In this document: piece after piece, positions 22,273 through 32,130 of the stretch | Numbering within the stretch: position 1 is the first letter of the stretch | Layout of the letters: each line of letters opens with the position of its first letter | Assembly: GCA_016292095.1 (NCBI GenBank) | Contig: JAEFAB010000040.1 | Span: 54,542 to 118,541, forward strand | DNA: 64,000 bases | Reading direction: 5' to 3' | Origin: Eubacterium sp. | GTDB lineage: Bacteria; Bacillota; Clostridia; Lachnospirales; Lachnospiraceae | Notes under the pieces: generated by a model | The model's database searches: none | The model's input: the letters and a program-made list of their open reading frames with translations, nothing else | What the model was told of the DNA's origin: nothing | Translations under genes and position numbers: made by a program

Positions 22273-22902
22273 TTATTTTTGTTTTTCAAAGGCACGTTTC
22301 AATTTTTCCAAGGCACCCTTCTCAATTCTACTGACATAGCTTCTGGAAATCCCCATTTCTTTCCCGACTTTCATCTGCGTCATTGGCTTTCGCCCCTGCA
22401 AACCAAACCGGCAAAGAATAACCTCTTTTTCCCGACCGCTTAATTCACTTTCCACATACCGTGTGACCCGCATTAAATCCTCTTCTTTTTCCAGGCGGGC
22501 CGGTACATCCATTTCATCGGTTACAATCACATCAATCAGGCTAATGCTGTTACCCTCTTTATCCGTTCCGATCGGCTCTTCCAGATACACATCCCTGCTT
22601 CGCTTCTTTTCTCCCCGCAACATCATCAACAATTCGTTTTCAATGCATTTTGACGCATAGGTAACTAAACGGTTTCCCTTTTCCGGATTATAGCTTTGGA
22701 CCGCTTTAATCAATCCTACGGTTCCTATGGAAATTAAATCTTCATGGTCCCTGTTCTCGCTGTAATATTTTTTGGCAATGTGTGCAACCAACCTTTGATT
22801 TCGTTCAATCAGCATATCTCTTGCAGCTTTGTCTCCTGAGTTCATTTTCTGAAGATAATATTTTTCTTCCTCTGCTGTAAGAGGCTTCGGAAAACTTTTC
22901 AT
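22273..22902 (-). CDS. sigK: RNA polymerase sigma factor, SigK-like (sporulation)
   Basis: LTAEEEKYYLQKMNSGDKAARDMLIERNQRLVAHIAKKYY...GTDKEGNSISLIDVI matches the SigK/SigE family; intact single ORF. Confidence 0.85.
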   Translation of the reverse strand: MKSFPKPLTAEEEKYYLQKMNSGDKAARDMLIERNQRLVAHIAKKYYSENRDHEDLISIGTVGLIKAVQSYNPEKGNRLVTYASKCIENELLMMLRGEKKRSRDVYLEEPIGTDKEGNSISLIDVIVTDEMDVPARLEKEEDLMRVTRYVESELSGREKEVILCRFGLQGRKPMTQMKVGKEMGISRSYVSRIEKGALEKLKRAFEKQK

Positions 22903-22908
22903 GAAAAC

Positions 22909-22957
22909 ACCCCATTACCTGCTTATCACATTTTATGCGAAAGCAGGCAACAGGGTG
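22909..22957 (-). promoter_or_regulatory. Hairpin overlapping the sigK ribosome-binding site
   Basis: 15-nt arms CACCCCATTACCTGC (22909-22923) and GCAGGCAACAGGGTG (22943-22957) pair with G.U wobbles; the GGGGTG upstream of the sigK ATG lies in one arm. Confidence 0.5.
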
Positions 22958-22975
22958 CCTGTCTATAGTTCTTTT

Positions 22976-24205
22976 TTAATTTTCACTTTTTACCCGGAGC
23001 AAATCACCGTTTTGCGCCACGTCACTTAATGTCACGTAAATCATCTGCTTTGGATGCGGACAACTTTCCATTTCATTTCCGTCCTCATCCCGGATGGCAA
23101 GAACTTTTGTTTTCACATCGTTGCCATCTTTTTTCATGATTTCAATTTCATCACCAACACAGAATTTATTTTTCTGTTCCAACAGATAAACGCCTTCTTC
23201 CGGTGTTTCTTCCACAATTCCCAGATACGTGTAATCTCTCTCATACACATTGCTGTCGTAAATCTGAGCAGTTTCATCCGGCTTTCCGAAGAAGAATCCG
23301 GTGGTGTACTGACGATAAGTACACTGGGAAATCAACTCTCTGTATTTTGGCAAATTCTCCTGATACTTTTGAGGACTTTCGAAGAAGTCATCAATCGCCA
23401 TCCGATAAGTTCTTGCAACCGTTGCCACATAAAGAGCGGTTTTCATTCTACCTTCAATCTTGAAGCTGTCAATTCCTGCATCCACCAACTCCGGAATATG
23501 TTCAATCATACACAAATCCTTGGAGTTAAAAATGTAGGTACCGCGTTCATTTTCTTCAATCGGCATATATTCACCCGGTCGTGATTCTTCCATAACCGCA
23601 TACTTCCAACGGCATGGATGGGTACAAGCTCCTTTATTGGCATCACGTCCTGCCATAAAACTACTCAAAAGACATCTTCCGGAATAAGAAATACACATAG
23701 CACCGTGAATAAAGGTTTCAATTTCCATATCATCCGGAATATTCTTTCTGATTTCTTTGATTTCAGCCATGGAAAGTTCTCTTGCCGAAACCACTCTCTT
23801 TGCTCCCAACTGATACCAGAAGTTGTACGTTCCGTAATTGGTATTGTTTGCCTGGGTACTGATATGTAATTCCATTTCCGGCAACATTTCCTTCGCAATG
23901 GTGAAAATTGCCGGGTCGGAAATAATCAGCGCATCCGGCTTTACTTCCATCAGGTCGCGGAAATATGCCTTCACCGGTTCAATATCCGCATTATGAGCCA
24001 AAATATTCGCTGTAACGTATACTTTTACGTTATGTTCATGGGCATACTGCACCCCTTCTTTCATTTCTTCCAACGAAAAATTCTTTGCTTTCGCTCTCAG
24101 TCCAAAAACTTCACCACCGATATACACCGCATCCGCGCCATAGCGAACTGCCGTTTTTAAAACCTCCAGACTGCTTGCCGGAATTAACAATTCAGGTTTT
24201 CTCAT
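22976..24205 (-). CDS. Peptidase U32 family protein
   Basis: KPELLIPASSLEVLKTAVRYGADAVYIGGEVFGLRAKAKNFS; FIHGAMCISYSGRCLLSSFMAGRDANKGACTHPCRWKY. Confidence 0.93.
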   Translation of the reverse strand: MRKPELLIPASSLEVLKTAVRYGADAVYIGGEVFGLRAKAKNFSLEEMKEGVQYAHEHNVKVYVTANILAHNADIEPVKAYFRDLMEVKPDALIISDPAIFTIAKEMLPEMELHISTQANNTNYGTYNFWYQLGAKRVVSARELSMAEIKEIRKNIPDDMEIETFIHGAMCISYSGRCLLSSFMAGRDANKGACTHPCRWKYAVMEESRPGEYMPIEENERGTYIFNSKDLCMIEHIPELVDAGIDSFKIEGRMKTALYVATVARTYRMAIDDFFESPQKYQENLPKYRELISQCTYRQYTTGFFFGKPDETAQIYDSNVYERDYTYLGIVEETPEEGVYLLEQKNKFCVGDEIEIMKKDGNDVKTKVLAIRDEDGNEMESCPHPKQMIYVTLSDVAQNGDLLRVKSEN

Positions 24206-24223
24206 TCTATTTCTCCTACCTAC

Positions 24224-24865
24224 TTATCTCTTGATACTCATGGTAATTCCATCTCCGATCGGAACAATGCTGGTTTCCAAATCCGGATGATTTTTTACCG
24301 CTTCCAAATATTCACGCATTCTCTTGTGAATTGTACGGTCTCTTCGCTTTACCGTAAAACGGGACTCAATCAAATCCCCTTCCTGCAAAATATTATCCGT
24401 CACCAAAACAGCGCCGGATTTCATCAGGCGTAACACTTCCGGAAGGAAATGGATATACTGTGCTTTTGCCGCATCCATAAAAACAAAATCAAACTGATCC
24501 GCTTCCAGCGTTGGCATAATCTCCATAGCATCACCCTCTAAAAGAGTAATCACCTCTTCCTTTCCTGCCTTTTTGAAATTCTCTTTTGCAATAGGAATTC
24601 GCTTCTCATAATTTTCAATTGTAATCAGTTCTTCCGGTTCCACGCATTCACTCATAAAAAGGGCTGAGTAACCGATTGCGGTCCCCAGCTCCAATATTTT
24701 CTTCGGCTTTTGCATCATAAGTATGACCTTAAGAAAGCTCTCCATTTCTTTTCTTATGATAGGTACCTTATCGATATGTGCCTGTTCTTCTATTGCCTCC
24801 AGTAACGAACTGTTAGGCTTTTCCAATGAGCGAATGTACGTAGCGATTCGTTCATCTACGATCAT
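24224..24865 (-). CDS. SAM-dependent O-methyltransferase (TrmR/YrrM-like)
   Basis: KILELGTAIGYSALFM; FDFVFMDAAKAQY; VLVTDNIL. Confidence 0.88.
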   Translation of the reverse strand: MIVDERIATYIRSLEKPNSSLLEAIEEQAHIDKVPIIRKEMESFLKVILMMQKPKKILELGTAIGYSALFMSECVEPEELITIENYEKRIPIAKENFKKAGKEEVITLLEGDAMEIMPTLEADQFDFVFMDAAKAQYIHFLPEVLRLMKSGAVLVTDNILQEGDLIESRFTVKRRDRTIHKRMREYLEAVKNHPDLETSIVPIGDGITMSIKR

Positions 24866-25269
24866 TCCTCTGACTCCTCCGTGGTCGTTGCTTCTTCTTT
24901 GTCCTCATTCGGACCTTCACTGATAATTCTGAATATTTCTTCTGCTCCGTATGAAGTATTAAAGTTGTATGTTCCCGGTTTTACAGAATGAACATCATAC
25001 AGGTAGGACTGGACTTTAAAAACATTTCCACTGTTAATAATTCCCAGTTCTTCCAGTTCATCCCCTAATTCATTAATGGTGGTTCCTTTACTCACCGTAT
25101 AAGTCATATCGGTTCCCGGTGCTCTTTCCACGCCTTCATCACTGAAAATCTGTTTTCCAAAGCGGTAAGACGTTGTAGCACAGATAATCGCAATGGTAGC
25201 CAGAATTACATACTTTAAAATTTTTAAGGATACTTTCGCAAAACTGCGGGAAGATTTATTCTGCTCCAT
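24862..25269 (-). CDS. Truncated MltG/YceG-like membrane protein
   Basis: One TM plus YTVSKGTTINELGDELEELGIINSGNVFKVQSYL...VKPGTYNF; ends before a catalytic domain. Confidence 0.65.
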   Translation of the reverse strand: MEQNKSSRSFAKVSLKILKYVILATIAIICATTSYRFGKQIFSDEGVERAPGTDMTYTVSKGTTINELGDELEELGIINSGNVFKVQSYLYDVHSVKPGTYNFNTSYGAEEIFRIISEGPNEDKEEATTTEESEE

Positions 25270-25274
25270 GGGTT

Positions 25275-26936
25275 TTAGTCAACCTCCATAATAATCGGTA
25301 AAATCATCGGGCTTCTTCTCATCTTCTTCCAAAGATATTCGCCCAGGCTGTCTTTGACAACCATCTTAATTTTGCCCCAGTCTGCAGAGCCCTGTCTAAA
25401 GCAATCATCTAGAGCAGTAGCAACTACATCTCTGGCATCATCAATCAGATTTTCAGCTTCACGAACATATACAAAACCTCTTGTAACAATGTCCGGACCG
25501 GCTAATACCTGATTGGTATATTTTTCCAATGTCAATACGACAATAATAATTCCGTTTTCTGCCAAATTCTGACGGTCTCTTAATACGATATTTCCGACAT
25601 CGCCGACACCTAAACCATCGACAAGAACGGAACCTGCCGGAACTTTTCCGACAATCTTCGCATCTTCAGCGCCAATTCCCAATACATCTCCGGATTCCAT
25701 CAGGAATACATTTTCCTTTGGAACGCCCATGCTCATGGCAAGTTCTCCCTGCGCTTTCAAATGTCTGTATTCACCGTGAACAGGAATGGAATATTTCGGC
25801 TTAACCAAAGAATAGATCAATTTGATTTCTTCCTGGCAGGCATGTCCTGATACATGCGTTTCGTGCATAATAACTTCTGCACCTTTCATGTACAGTTCAT
25901 TAATAACCTTGGATACCGCTTTTTCATTTCCCGGAATCGGTGTTGAACTGAACACAATGGTATCGCTTGGCTGAATGGTAACCTTACGATGTAAGGACGC
26001 TGCCATTCTGGAAAGGGCTGCCATGGATTCTCCCTGGCTACCTGTTGTAATCAATACCAGCTGTTCATCGGTATAATTCTTCATTTCTTCAACAGAGATT
26101 AACGTGTTATCCGGGATATTCAAATATTCCATTTCTCTGGCTACGGAAATGATGTTTACCATACTTCTACCTTCTACAACAACCTTTCGGTTATACTTGC
26201 AGGCTGTATTAATAATCTGCTGAACTCTGTCCACATTGGAAGCAAAGGTCGCAATAATAATTCTGTTCTTCATATGAGAAGCAAAAATATTATCAAAGGT
26301 CGCACCTACGGTACTTTCAGACGGTGTAAATCCCGGTCTTAAAACGTTGGTACTGTCACACATCAGTGCTAAAACACCTTTTTTTCCTAATTCACTGAAT
26401 CTTGTCAAGTTGATTGCATCACCGAATACCGGTGTGTAATCCACCTTAAAGTCACCGGTGTGAACAATGATTCCCAGCGGTGTGTGAATTGCCAAAGCTG
26501 CTGCATCGGCAATACTGTGGTTTGTTCTGATAAATTCAATTCTGAAGTCACCCAAATGAATGCTCTGTCCAAACTTCATTACTTTTCGTTTTACTACGCC
26601 CAGTAATTCATGTTCTTCCAGTTTTCCTTCAATGATACCGATGGTCAGTTTTGTTCCGTAGACCGGCACATTGATTTCCTGAAGTACATACGGTAATGCT
26701 CCGATATGATCTTCATGACCGTGGGTAATTACAAAACCTTTAATTTTTTCTTTATTTTCTCTTAAAAAAGTAATATCAGGAATTACGCAGTCAATTCCCA
26801 ACATATCATCATCCGGGAATGATAAACCACAGTCAACGATTACAATGCTGTCATTGTATTCGAAGGCTGTCATGTTCATTCCAATCTGTTCCAATCCACC
26901 TAATGGAATAATTTTTATTCTAGAATTATCATCCAT
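25275..26936 (-). CDS. rnj: Ribonuclease J
   Basis: VITHGHEDHIGALPYVL metallo-beta-lactamase motif; ATFASNVDRVQQI; 553 aa. Confidence 0.95.
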   Translation of the reverse strand: MDDNSRIKIIPLGGLEQIGMNMTAFEYNDSIVIVDCGLSFPDDDMLGIDCVIPDITFLRENKEKIKGFVITHGHEDHIGALPYVLQEINVPVYGTKLTIGIIEGKLEEHELLGVVKRKVMKFGQSIHLGDFRIEFIRTNHSIADAAALAIHTPLGIIVHTGDFKVDYTPVFGDAINLTRFSELGKKGVLALMCDSTNVLRPGFTPSESTVGATFDNIFASHMKNRIIIATFASNVDRVQQIINTACKYNRKVVVEGRSMVNIISVAREMEYLNIPDNTLISVEEMKNYTDEQLVLITTGSQGESMAALSRMAASLHRKVTIQPSDTIVFSSTPIPGNEKAVSKVINELYMKGAEVIMHETHVSGHACQEEIKLIYSLVKPKYSIPVHGEYRHLKAQGELAMSMGVPKENVFLMESGDVLGIGAEDAKIVGKVPAGSVLVDGLGVGDVGNIVLRDRQNLAENGIIIVVLTLEKYTNQVLAGPDIVTRGFVYVREAENLIDDARDVVATALDDCFRQGSADWGKIKMVVKDSLGEYLWKKMRRSPMILPIIMEVD

Positions 26937-27011
26937 AAAATCTTGCTCCTCCTTTTTACCTTATTTCCGAACATCATAAAACTTATGTACTAACGCCCAA
27001 AAATAAAGCTA

Positions 27012-27269
27012 CTAAATTACATCTGTGTCTTCTAACAATTCAGAAAAAATCTTCCCGATATAACTGATTTCCTCATCGTCTTCTACAGGTTCATAAATAG
27101 CATCTTCATCTTTGTCATCAGATACATCTTTAAATATATAAGCCTCAGCTTCTTCACTATCATCCTCTGTTACGAGAATGTAATTTACGTTGTTAATTCT
27201 TGTTTCTTCCACAATGAACATTTCGATTTCATTGCCTGCATCATCCTGTAATATTATTTTTTCTTCCAT
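27012..27269 (-). CDS. DUF1292 (YrzB-like) acidic protein
   Basis: MEEKIILQDDAGNEIEMFIVEE...; synteny with ruvX and ireB. Confidence 0.85.
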   Translation of the reverse strand: MEEKIILQDDAGNEIEMFIVEETRINNVNYILVTEDDSEEAEAYIFKDVSDDKDEDAIYEPVEDDEEISYIGKIFSELLEDTDVI

Positions 27270-27288
27270 GTTTTCTCCCAAATAAACC

Positions 27289-27711
27289 CTATACTCCTCT
27301 TTGATTCATATAGTCCTCCAAAATGATGGTTGCGGCAATTTGATCCACATATTTATAGCGGTCTTCTTTTTTGATTCCCACTTCGTCCATTATTTCGTAG
27401 GCTTCCACAGTCGTCAGTCTTTCATCCTGAAGAATGATTTCCTTACCGGTTCTCTTTTTCAACAACTCTGCGAACTCTTTCGTTTTCTCAACACGCTCAC
27501 CTTCTGTGCCACTAAGCATCACCGGATAGCCCAATACGATTTTCTCCACCTCATACTGTTCCACCAGTTCCTGAATGCGAGCAAGCGTTCTCCGAAGTTT
27601 CTTCGGCGAGTCTCTTCGAATGATTTCAACCCCCTGGGCAGTCAGTCCAAGTTCATCGGTCACTGCTACCCCAACTGTTTTCGAGCCATAATCTAAACCT
27701 AAAATTCTCAT
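27289..27711 (-). CDS. ruvX: Holliday junction resolvase-like RuvX/YqgF
   Basis: MRILGLDYGSKTVGVAVTD...VLGYPVMLSGTEGER...LQDERLTTVEA. Confidence 0.94.
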   Translation of the reverse strand: MRILGLDYGSKTVGVAVTDELGLTAQGVEIIRRDSPKKLRRTLARIQELVEQYEVEKIVLGYPVMLSGTEGERVEKTKEFAELLKKRTGKEIILQDERLTTVEAYEIMDEVGIKKEDRYKYVDQIAATIILEDYMNQRGV

Positions 27712-27730
27712 TTTACCTCTATGCACGTCG

Positions 27731-27757
27731 AAAAAAGGTCCTAAGACCTTTTTTTCT
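27731..27757 (-). terminator. Intrinsic terminator after ireB
   Basis: AAAAAAGGTC-CTAA-GACCTTTTTTT. Confidence 0.75.
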
Positions 27758-27773
27758 GATAAAATAACAGAAC

Positions 27774-28034
27774 TTATCTAAGCTTGTTATTGATATAGTA
27801 TTTTACTGTTTCTTCAATCAGTTCGTCACGTTCCACTTTCATAATCAGACTTCTGGCATTATTGTGACTTGTAATGTATGTCGGATCTCCGGACATAACA
27901 TATCCCACAATCTGGTTTACAGGATTATATCCTTTTTCTGCCAAAGCAGCATAAACCTTTTCTAAAATCTCTTCAACTCCAATTGTCTGTTCCTCCGGAA
28001 CCTTAAAAAACTGTGTACTACGTAAATCGCTCAT
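27774..28034 (-). CDS. IreB family regulatory phosphoprotein (DUF965)
   Basis: [58 protein letters not shown]. Confidence 0.92.
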   Translation of the reverse strand: MSDLRSTQFFKVPEEQTIGVEEILEKVYAALAEKGYNPVNQIVGYVMSGDPTYITSHNNARSLIMKVERDELIEETVKYYINNKLR

Positions 28035-28095
28035 CTTATCACGTCCTTTATTTTAACCTTACATGGCAATATGTGTTCTTAGTTTAATATAAATC

Positions 28096-29394
28096 TTAAA
28101 GTGTTGCAAGCATTATTTCGCGGTTTAACCCATCAATAATCTTTGTTTGTCGGATTTTGCCGGTCAAATCTTCCTGAGATTCTACCGCAATTTTCACATA
28201 ATCCTTGGTATGCCCCACGTAATACGCTTTTCCTTCGATTTCAACCGCTTCTTCGAAAAGAACTTCCTCTTCTTTCCCTTTCTTTTGCTGATGAAATGCT
28301 TCCGTCAACGCTCTTCCCGCTTCAATCAGATCTTCACTGCGGAGATTTTTGATTTGCTCATCCACCTGACCGGTCATCTTTGCAGCAACGGTTCCATCTC
28401 TTCTGGAATATTTGAATACATGCAATTCCGCAAACTGCACCTTCTGAATAAACGCCTTGGTTGTTTCGTAATCTTCCTGCGTCTCCTGAGGGAAGCCAAC
28501 GATTACATCCGTTGTCAGTGCCGGCTCATGGAAATATGTTCTCAGTCGTTCACAGATTTCATAGAACTCCTCAGCGGTATAGTGGCGGTTCATTGCCTTC
28601 AGGGTCTTGTCACATCCACTTTGCATAGATAGATGGAAATGCGGACAAATCTTTTCGACCTTTGCCAGTCTCCGGGCAAACTCTTCCGTTACCACTTCCG
28701 GATCCAAAGACCCCAAACGGATTCTGGAAATTCCTTCTATGTTATCAATTGCCTCAATTACATCAATCAGAGATTGTTCTCCGTCCTGATAGCAACTGAG
28801 ATTGATTCCTGTTAGTACCACTTCCCGGAACCCTTTCTCAGAAAGACGAACCACTTCTTCTATAATATTGGAAACTTTTCTGCTTCGAATTCGTCCTCTG
28901 GCATATGGAATAATACAATAGGTACAAAAACTGTTGCATCCATCCTGAATTTTCAAATGCGCTCTGGTGTGTTCCGTTACCGTGGAAATTTCCAATTCTT
29001 CATATTCATCTGTATGATTAATATCGATGACATAGGCCTTTTCCGCCTTTTCATCAAAATAGTCCTGCAAGACGGATACAATATCTTTCTTTTTATTATT
29101 TCCCACAATCAGGTCAATTGATGCATCCTCTGCAATTTTTTCCGTTGCCGTCTGTGCGTAACATCCTGTAGCTACAACGACTGCGTCTGGATTCAGTTTT
29201 CTTGCCCGGTGAAGCATCTGTCTTGATTTTCTGTCGGCAATGTTTGTTACGGAGCAGGTATTTACAATATAGACATCTGCTTTTTCAGAGAACGGAACGA
29301 TTTCGTACCCCGCTTCTGCAAGCAACTGTGTCATTGCTTCTGTCTCATATGCGTTAACTTTACATCCCAGATTATGCAGTGCTGCTTTTCTCAT
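28096..29394 (-). CDS. mtaB: tRNA (N6-L-threonylcarbamoyladenosine(37)-C2)-methylthiotransferase
   Basis: ALHNLGCKVNAYETEAM; radical-SAM CNSFCTYCIIPYARGRIRSR. Confidence 0.93.
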   Translation of the reverse strand: MRKAALHNLGCKVNAYETEAMTQLLAEAGYEIVPFSEKADVYIVNTCSVTNIADRKSRQMLHRARKLNPDAVVVATGCYAQTATEKIAEDASIDLIVGNNKKKDIVSVLQDYFDEKAEKAYVIDINHTDEYEELEISTVTEHTRAHLKIQDGCNSFCTYCIIPYARGRIRSRKVSNIIEEVVRLSEKGFREVVLTGINLSCYQDGEQSLIDVIEAIDNIEGISRIRLGSLDPEVVTEEFARRLAKVEKICPHFHLSMQSGCDKTLKAMNRHYTAEEFYEICERLRTYFHEPALTTDVIVGFPQETQEDYETTKAFIQKVQFAELHVFKYSRRDGTVAAKMTGQVDEQIKNLRSEDLIEAGRALTEAFHQQKKGKEEEVLFEEAVEIEGKAYYVGHTKDYVKIAVESQEDLTGKIRQTKIIDGLNREIMLATL

Positions 29395-29496
29395 TAAACT
29401 CTCCTTATGTTTTTCCAAATTTTACTGTTCTTACCTTGAAGAAACCTCTTTTCCGTGCTATCATTATACCATCAAGAAAAGAGAGGTGTTGACAGA

Positions 29497-29727
29497 ATGA
29501 AAACAGTTACAATTAATTTAAGTTCCATTGACAAAGTAAAGTCATTCGTTAATGACATTACAAAATTTGACAGTGATTTCGATTTAGTTTCAGGACGTTA
29601 TGTAATCGATGCAAAATCTATTATGGGTATCTTCAGCTTAGATCTTTCTAAGCCAATCGACTTAAACATCCATGGTGAAAAAGAACTCGATTCGATTCTT
29701 GAAGTATTAAAGAAATACGAAGTATAA
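29497..29727 (+). CDS. HPr-family protein lacking the phosphocarrier histidine (Crh-like)
   Basis: MKTVTINLSSIDKVKSFVNDITKFDSDFDLVSGRYVIDAKSIMGIFSLDLSKPIDLNIHG: retains AKSIMGIFSL (Ser46 region), no GLHARPA motif. Confidence 0.85.
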   Translation: MKTVTINLSSIDKVKSFVNDITKFDSDFDLVSGRYVIDAKSIMGIFSLDLSKPIDLNIHGEKELDSILEVLKKYEV

Positions 29728-29739
29728 TCACTATAAACA

Positions 29740-29773
29740 AAAACCACTGCTATCTGGGCAGTGGTTTTTTTAT
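29740..29773. terminator. Intrinsic terminator between the convergent HPr-like gene and thiI
   Basis: AAACCACTGC (29741-29750) / GCAGTGGTTT (29758-29767) plus T-tract. Confidence 0.8.
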
Positions 29774-30952
29774 TTACCCAATTTCAATAATTTCAACAGA
29801 GTCAATGGCTTCCTTCATCATCTCGTCAATCTTTTCTGCAAGATGTGTTTCGGAACCTTTAATTACATTAATATTCGGCTTTGTAACCGGATGTTTTGCA
29901 ACAAAGGTTGTACAACAGTCTTCGTACGGCAAAATAGATGTTTCATATGTGTTAATCTTTAATGAAATATCTACAATTTCCTGCTTGTCAAAAGCAATGA
30001 CCGGTCTGAACACCGGAATCGTACAAACTTCATTGGTTGCTGCAAGACTCTGCATGGTCTGACTTGCCACCTGTCCAATGGATTCTCCTGTAATCAATGC
30101 CTGAGCATTTTCCTGTTTTGCAAAATGCTCAGCGATACGCATCATATATCTTCTCATAATAATTGTCAACTCATCATGTGGACACTGATCATAAATATAC
30201 ATCTGAATGTCCGTAAAGTTCACAACATGTAATTTCATCGGTCCGGAATATTTCGCCACCAGTTTTGCCAAATCCACAACCTTCTGTTTTGCTCTTTCTG
30301 AAGTATATGGTGGTGCATGGAAATACACGGCATCCACTACAACACCTCTCTTTGCAGTCATCCATCCTGCAACCGGGCTGTCAATTCCACCGGATAATAA
30401 CAGCATTGCCTTTCCGGCAGTTCCTACCGGCATTCCTCCCGGTCCCGGAAGAATCTTGGAATAAATATTAATATGATTTCTGATTTCCACATTCAGAATT
30501 ACATCCGGATGATGTACATCAACGCTGGTTTCCGGAAACGCATCTAAAATTCTTCCACCCAGCTCACGATTCAATTCCATGGAATCCAGTGGATAGTTCT
30601 TTCTGGCACGTCTTGCCATCACTTTGAATGTGAAATTCTTGTCTTCGTAGTTTTCCTCCACGTACTTCACAACCTGTTCTGCCAAATCTTCAAAACCGTT
30701 GTCTTCAATCTGAACCATTGGACAAACCCCTACAATACCAAATACATGCTGTAATGCATCCACTGCTTCATCGAAATCGTATTCTTCTTCCGGTGTTGCA
30801 TAAATACGTCCGTATTCTTTTGTTACAACAAATTTTCCATCTACCTTGTCCAGTGCATTCTGAGCATTGTTTACCAATGCATCTTCAAACAAAAATCTGT
30901 TTTTTCCTTTGACACCGATTTCAGCATATTTAATCAAAAATGAACTCTTCAT
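29774..30952 (-). CDS. thiI: tRNA 4-thiouridine synthase
   Basis: KYAEIGVKGKNR; LLSGGIDSPVAGWMTAKRG PP-loop. Confidence 0.95.
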   Translation of the reverse strand: MKSSFLIKYAEIGVKGKNRFLFEDALVNNAQNALDKVDGKFVVTKEYGRIYATPEEEYDFDEAVDALQHVFGIVGVCPMVQIEDNGFEDLAEQVVKYVEENYEDKNFTFKVMARRARKNYPLDSMELNRELGGRILDAFPETSVDVHHPDVILNVEIRNHINIYSKILPGPGGMPVGTAGKAMLLLSGGIDSPVAGWMTAKRGVVVDAVYFHAPPYTSERAKQKVVDLAKLVAKYSGPMKLHVVNFTDIQMYIYDQCPHDELTIIMRRYMMRIAEHFAKQENAQALITGESIGQVASQTMQSLAATNEVCTIPVFRPVIAFDKQEIVDISLKINTYETSILPYEDCCTTFVAKHPVTKPNINVIKGSETHLAEKIDEMMKEAIDSVEIIEIG

Positions 30953-30961
30953 CCTTTTCTC

Positions 30962-32116
30962 CTATCTTCTTCTATATTTTCTAAGAACCGGCAGCAACAC
31001 GTTTAACTGTTCTACCGTGTAGTCAATCTCTTCTTTGGTATTCCACTCACAGAAACTGAAGCGTACCGTGGAATCCAGCAATTCCTTATCCACGCCCATT
31101 GCCTGCAATGTTGCACTGATTGTCGGCTTGTTGGAGGAACATGCACTTCCTGCGGAAATGTAAATTCCTTTGTCTTCCAAAGCGTGAAGCAACACTTCGC
31201 TTCGCACGCCTTCAAAACCGGCACTGACAATGTGCGGAGCACCTTCTGCTCCTTTTCTGCTGTTGACGGTTACCCCTTCGATTGCTTCTAAGGCATCAAT
31301 GAGATAATCCTTCAATGCAGTGACATGATTCATATGTTCTTCCAGATGATTGTAGCAGTCTTTTGCAGCCTGACCGATTCCGGCAATTCCGGGAACATTT
31401 TCCGTTCCGGAACGAAATCCCATCTGCTGACCGCCTCCGAAAATAATCGGAAGAATCTTTGTGTTCTTTTTTATATAAATAAATCCACTGCCCTTTGGTC
31501 CGTGAATCTTATGACCACTGACAGACAGCAAATCAATTTTACAGTTTTTCGGGCGAATTTCCATCTTTCCATAAGACTGAATCGCATCCACATGGAAAAT
31601 CACTTTTGGCTGAACCTTCTTAATATAATTTCCCACTTCTTCAATTGGCTGGATTGCTCCCACCTCATTGTTTACATGAATCATGGAAACAAGAATCGTA
31701 TCCTCAGTCATAGCCTCCTGAAGCGCTTCCATTTTTACGACTCCGTAACGATCCACCGGAAGGTAAACTACTTCAAAACCTTCTTCTTCCAGATACTTCA
31801 TAGTCGCCGCTACCGAAGAATGTTCCACCGCCGTTGTAATCACACGGTTTCCGTTTCTTTTGTTGGCACGGGCACTTCCGATAATTGCCATGTTATTAGA
31901 CTCTGTCCCGCCGGAAGTAAAATAGATTTCCTTCGGATCCACTTTCAATGTTTTTGCAATATTTTCCTGTGCTTCTTTGATGTACTTTTCTGCATGAACT
32001 CCAACCATATGCATGGAGGAGGGATTCCCAAAATCCTCTGTCATTACTTTCACAACCAGTTCCTGTACGGAAGGGCTTACCTTGGTTGTGGCAGAATTAT
32101 CAAAATATACTTCCAT
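30962..32116 (-). CDS. Cysteine desulfurase (NifS/IscS-like)
   Basis: VYFDNSATTKVSPSV; SVSGHKIHGPKGSGFIYI PLP-Lys motif; SAGSACSS. Confidence 0.95.
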   Translation of the reverse strand: MEVYFDNSATTKVSPSVQELVVKVMTEDFGNPSSMHMVGVHAEKYIKEAQENIAKTLKVDPKEIYFTSGGTESNNMAIIGSARANKRNGNRVITTAVEHSSVAATMKYLEEEGFEVVYLPVDRYGVVKMEALQEAMTEDTILVSMIHVNNEVGAIQPIEEVGNYIKKVQPKVIFHVDAIQSYGKMEIRPKNCKIDLLSVSGHKIHGPKGSGFIYIKKNTKILPIIFGGGQQMGFRSGTENVPGIAGIGQAAKDCYNHLEEHMNHVTALKDYLIDALEAIEGVTVNSRKGAEGAPHIVSAGFEGVRSEVLLHALEDKGIYISAGSACSSNKPTISATLQAMGVDKELLDSTVRFSFCEWNTKEEIDYTVEQLNVLLPVLRKYRRR

Positions 32117-32130
32117 CTTTTTATCCTCTT

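Noticed and set aside
22273-22902. skin-type intervening element in sigK
   Set aside because: The sigK ORF is continuous and complete, with no recombinase nearby.
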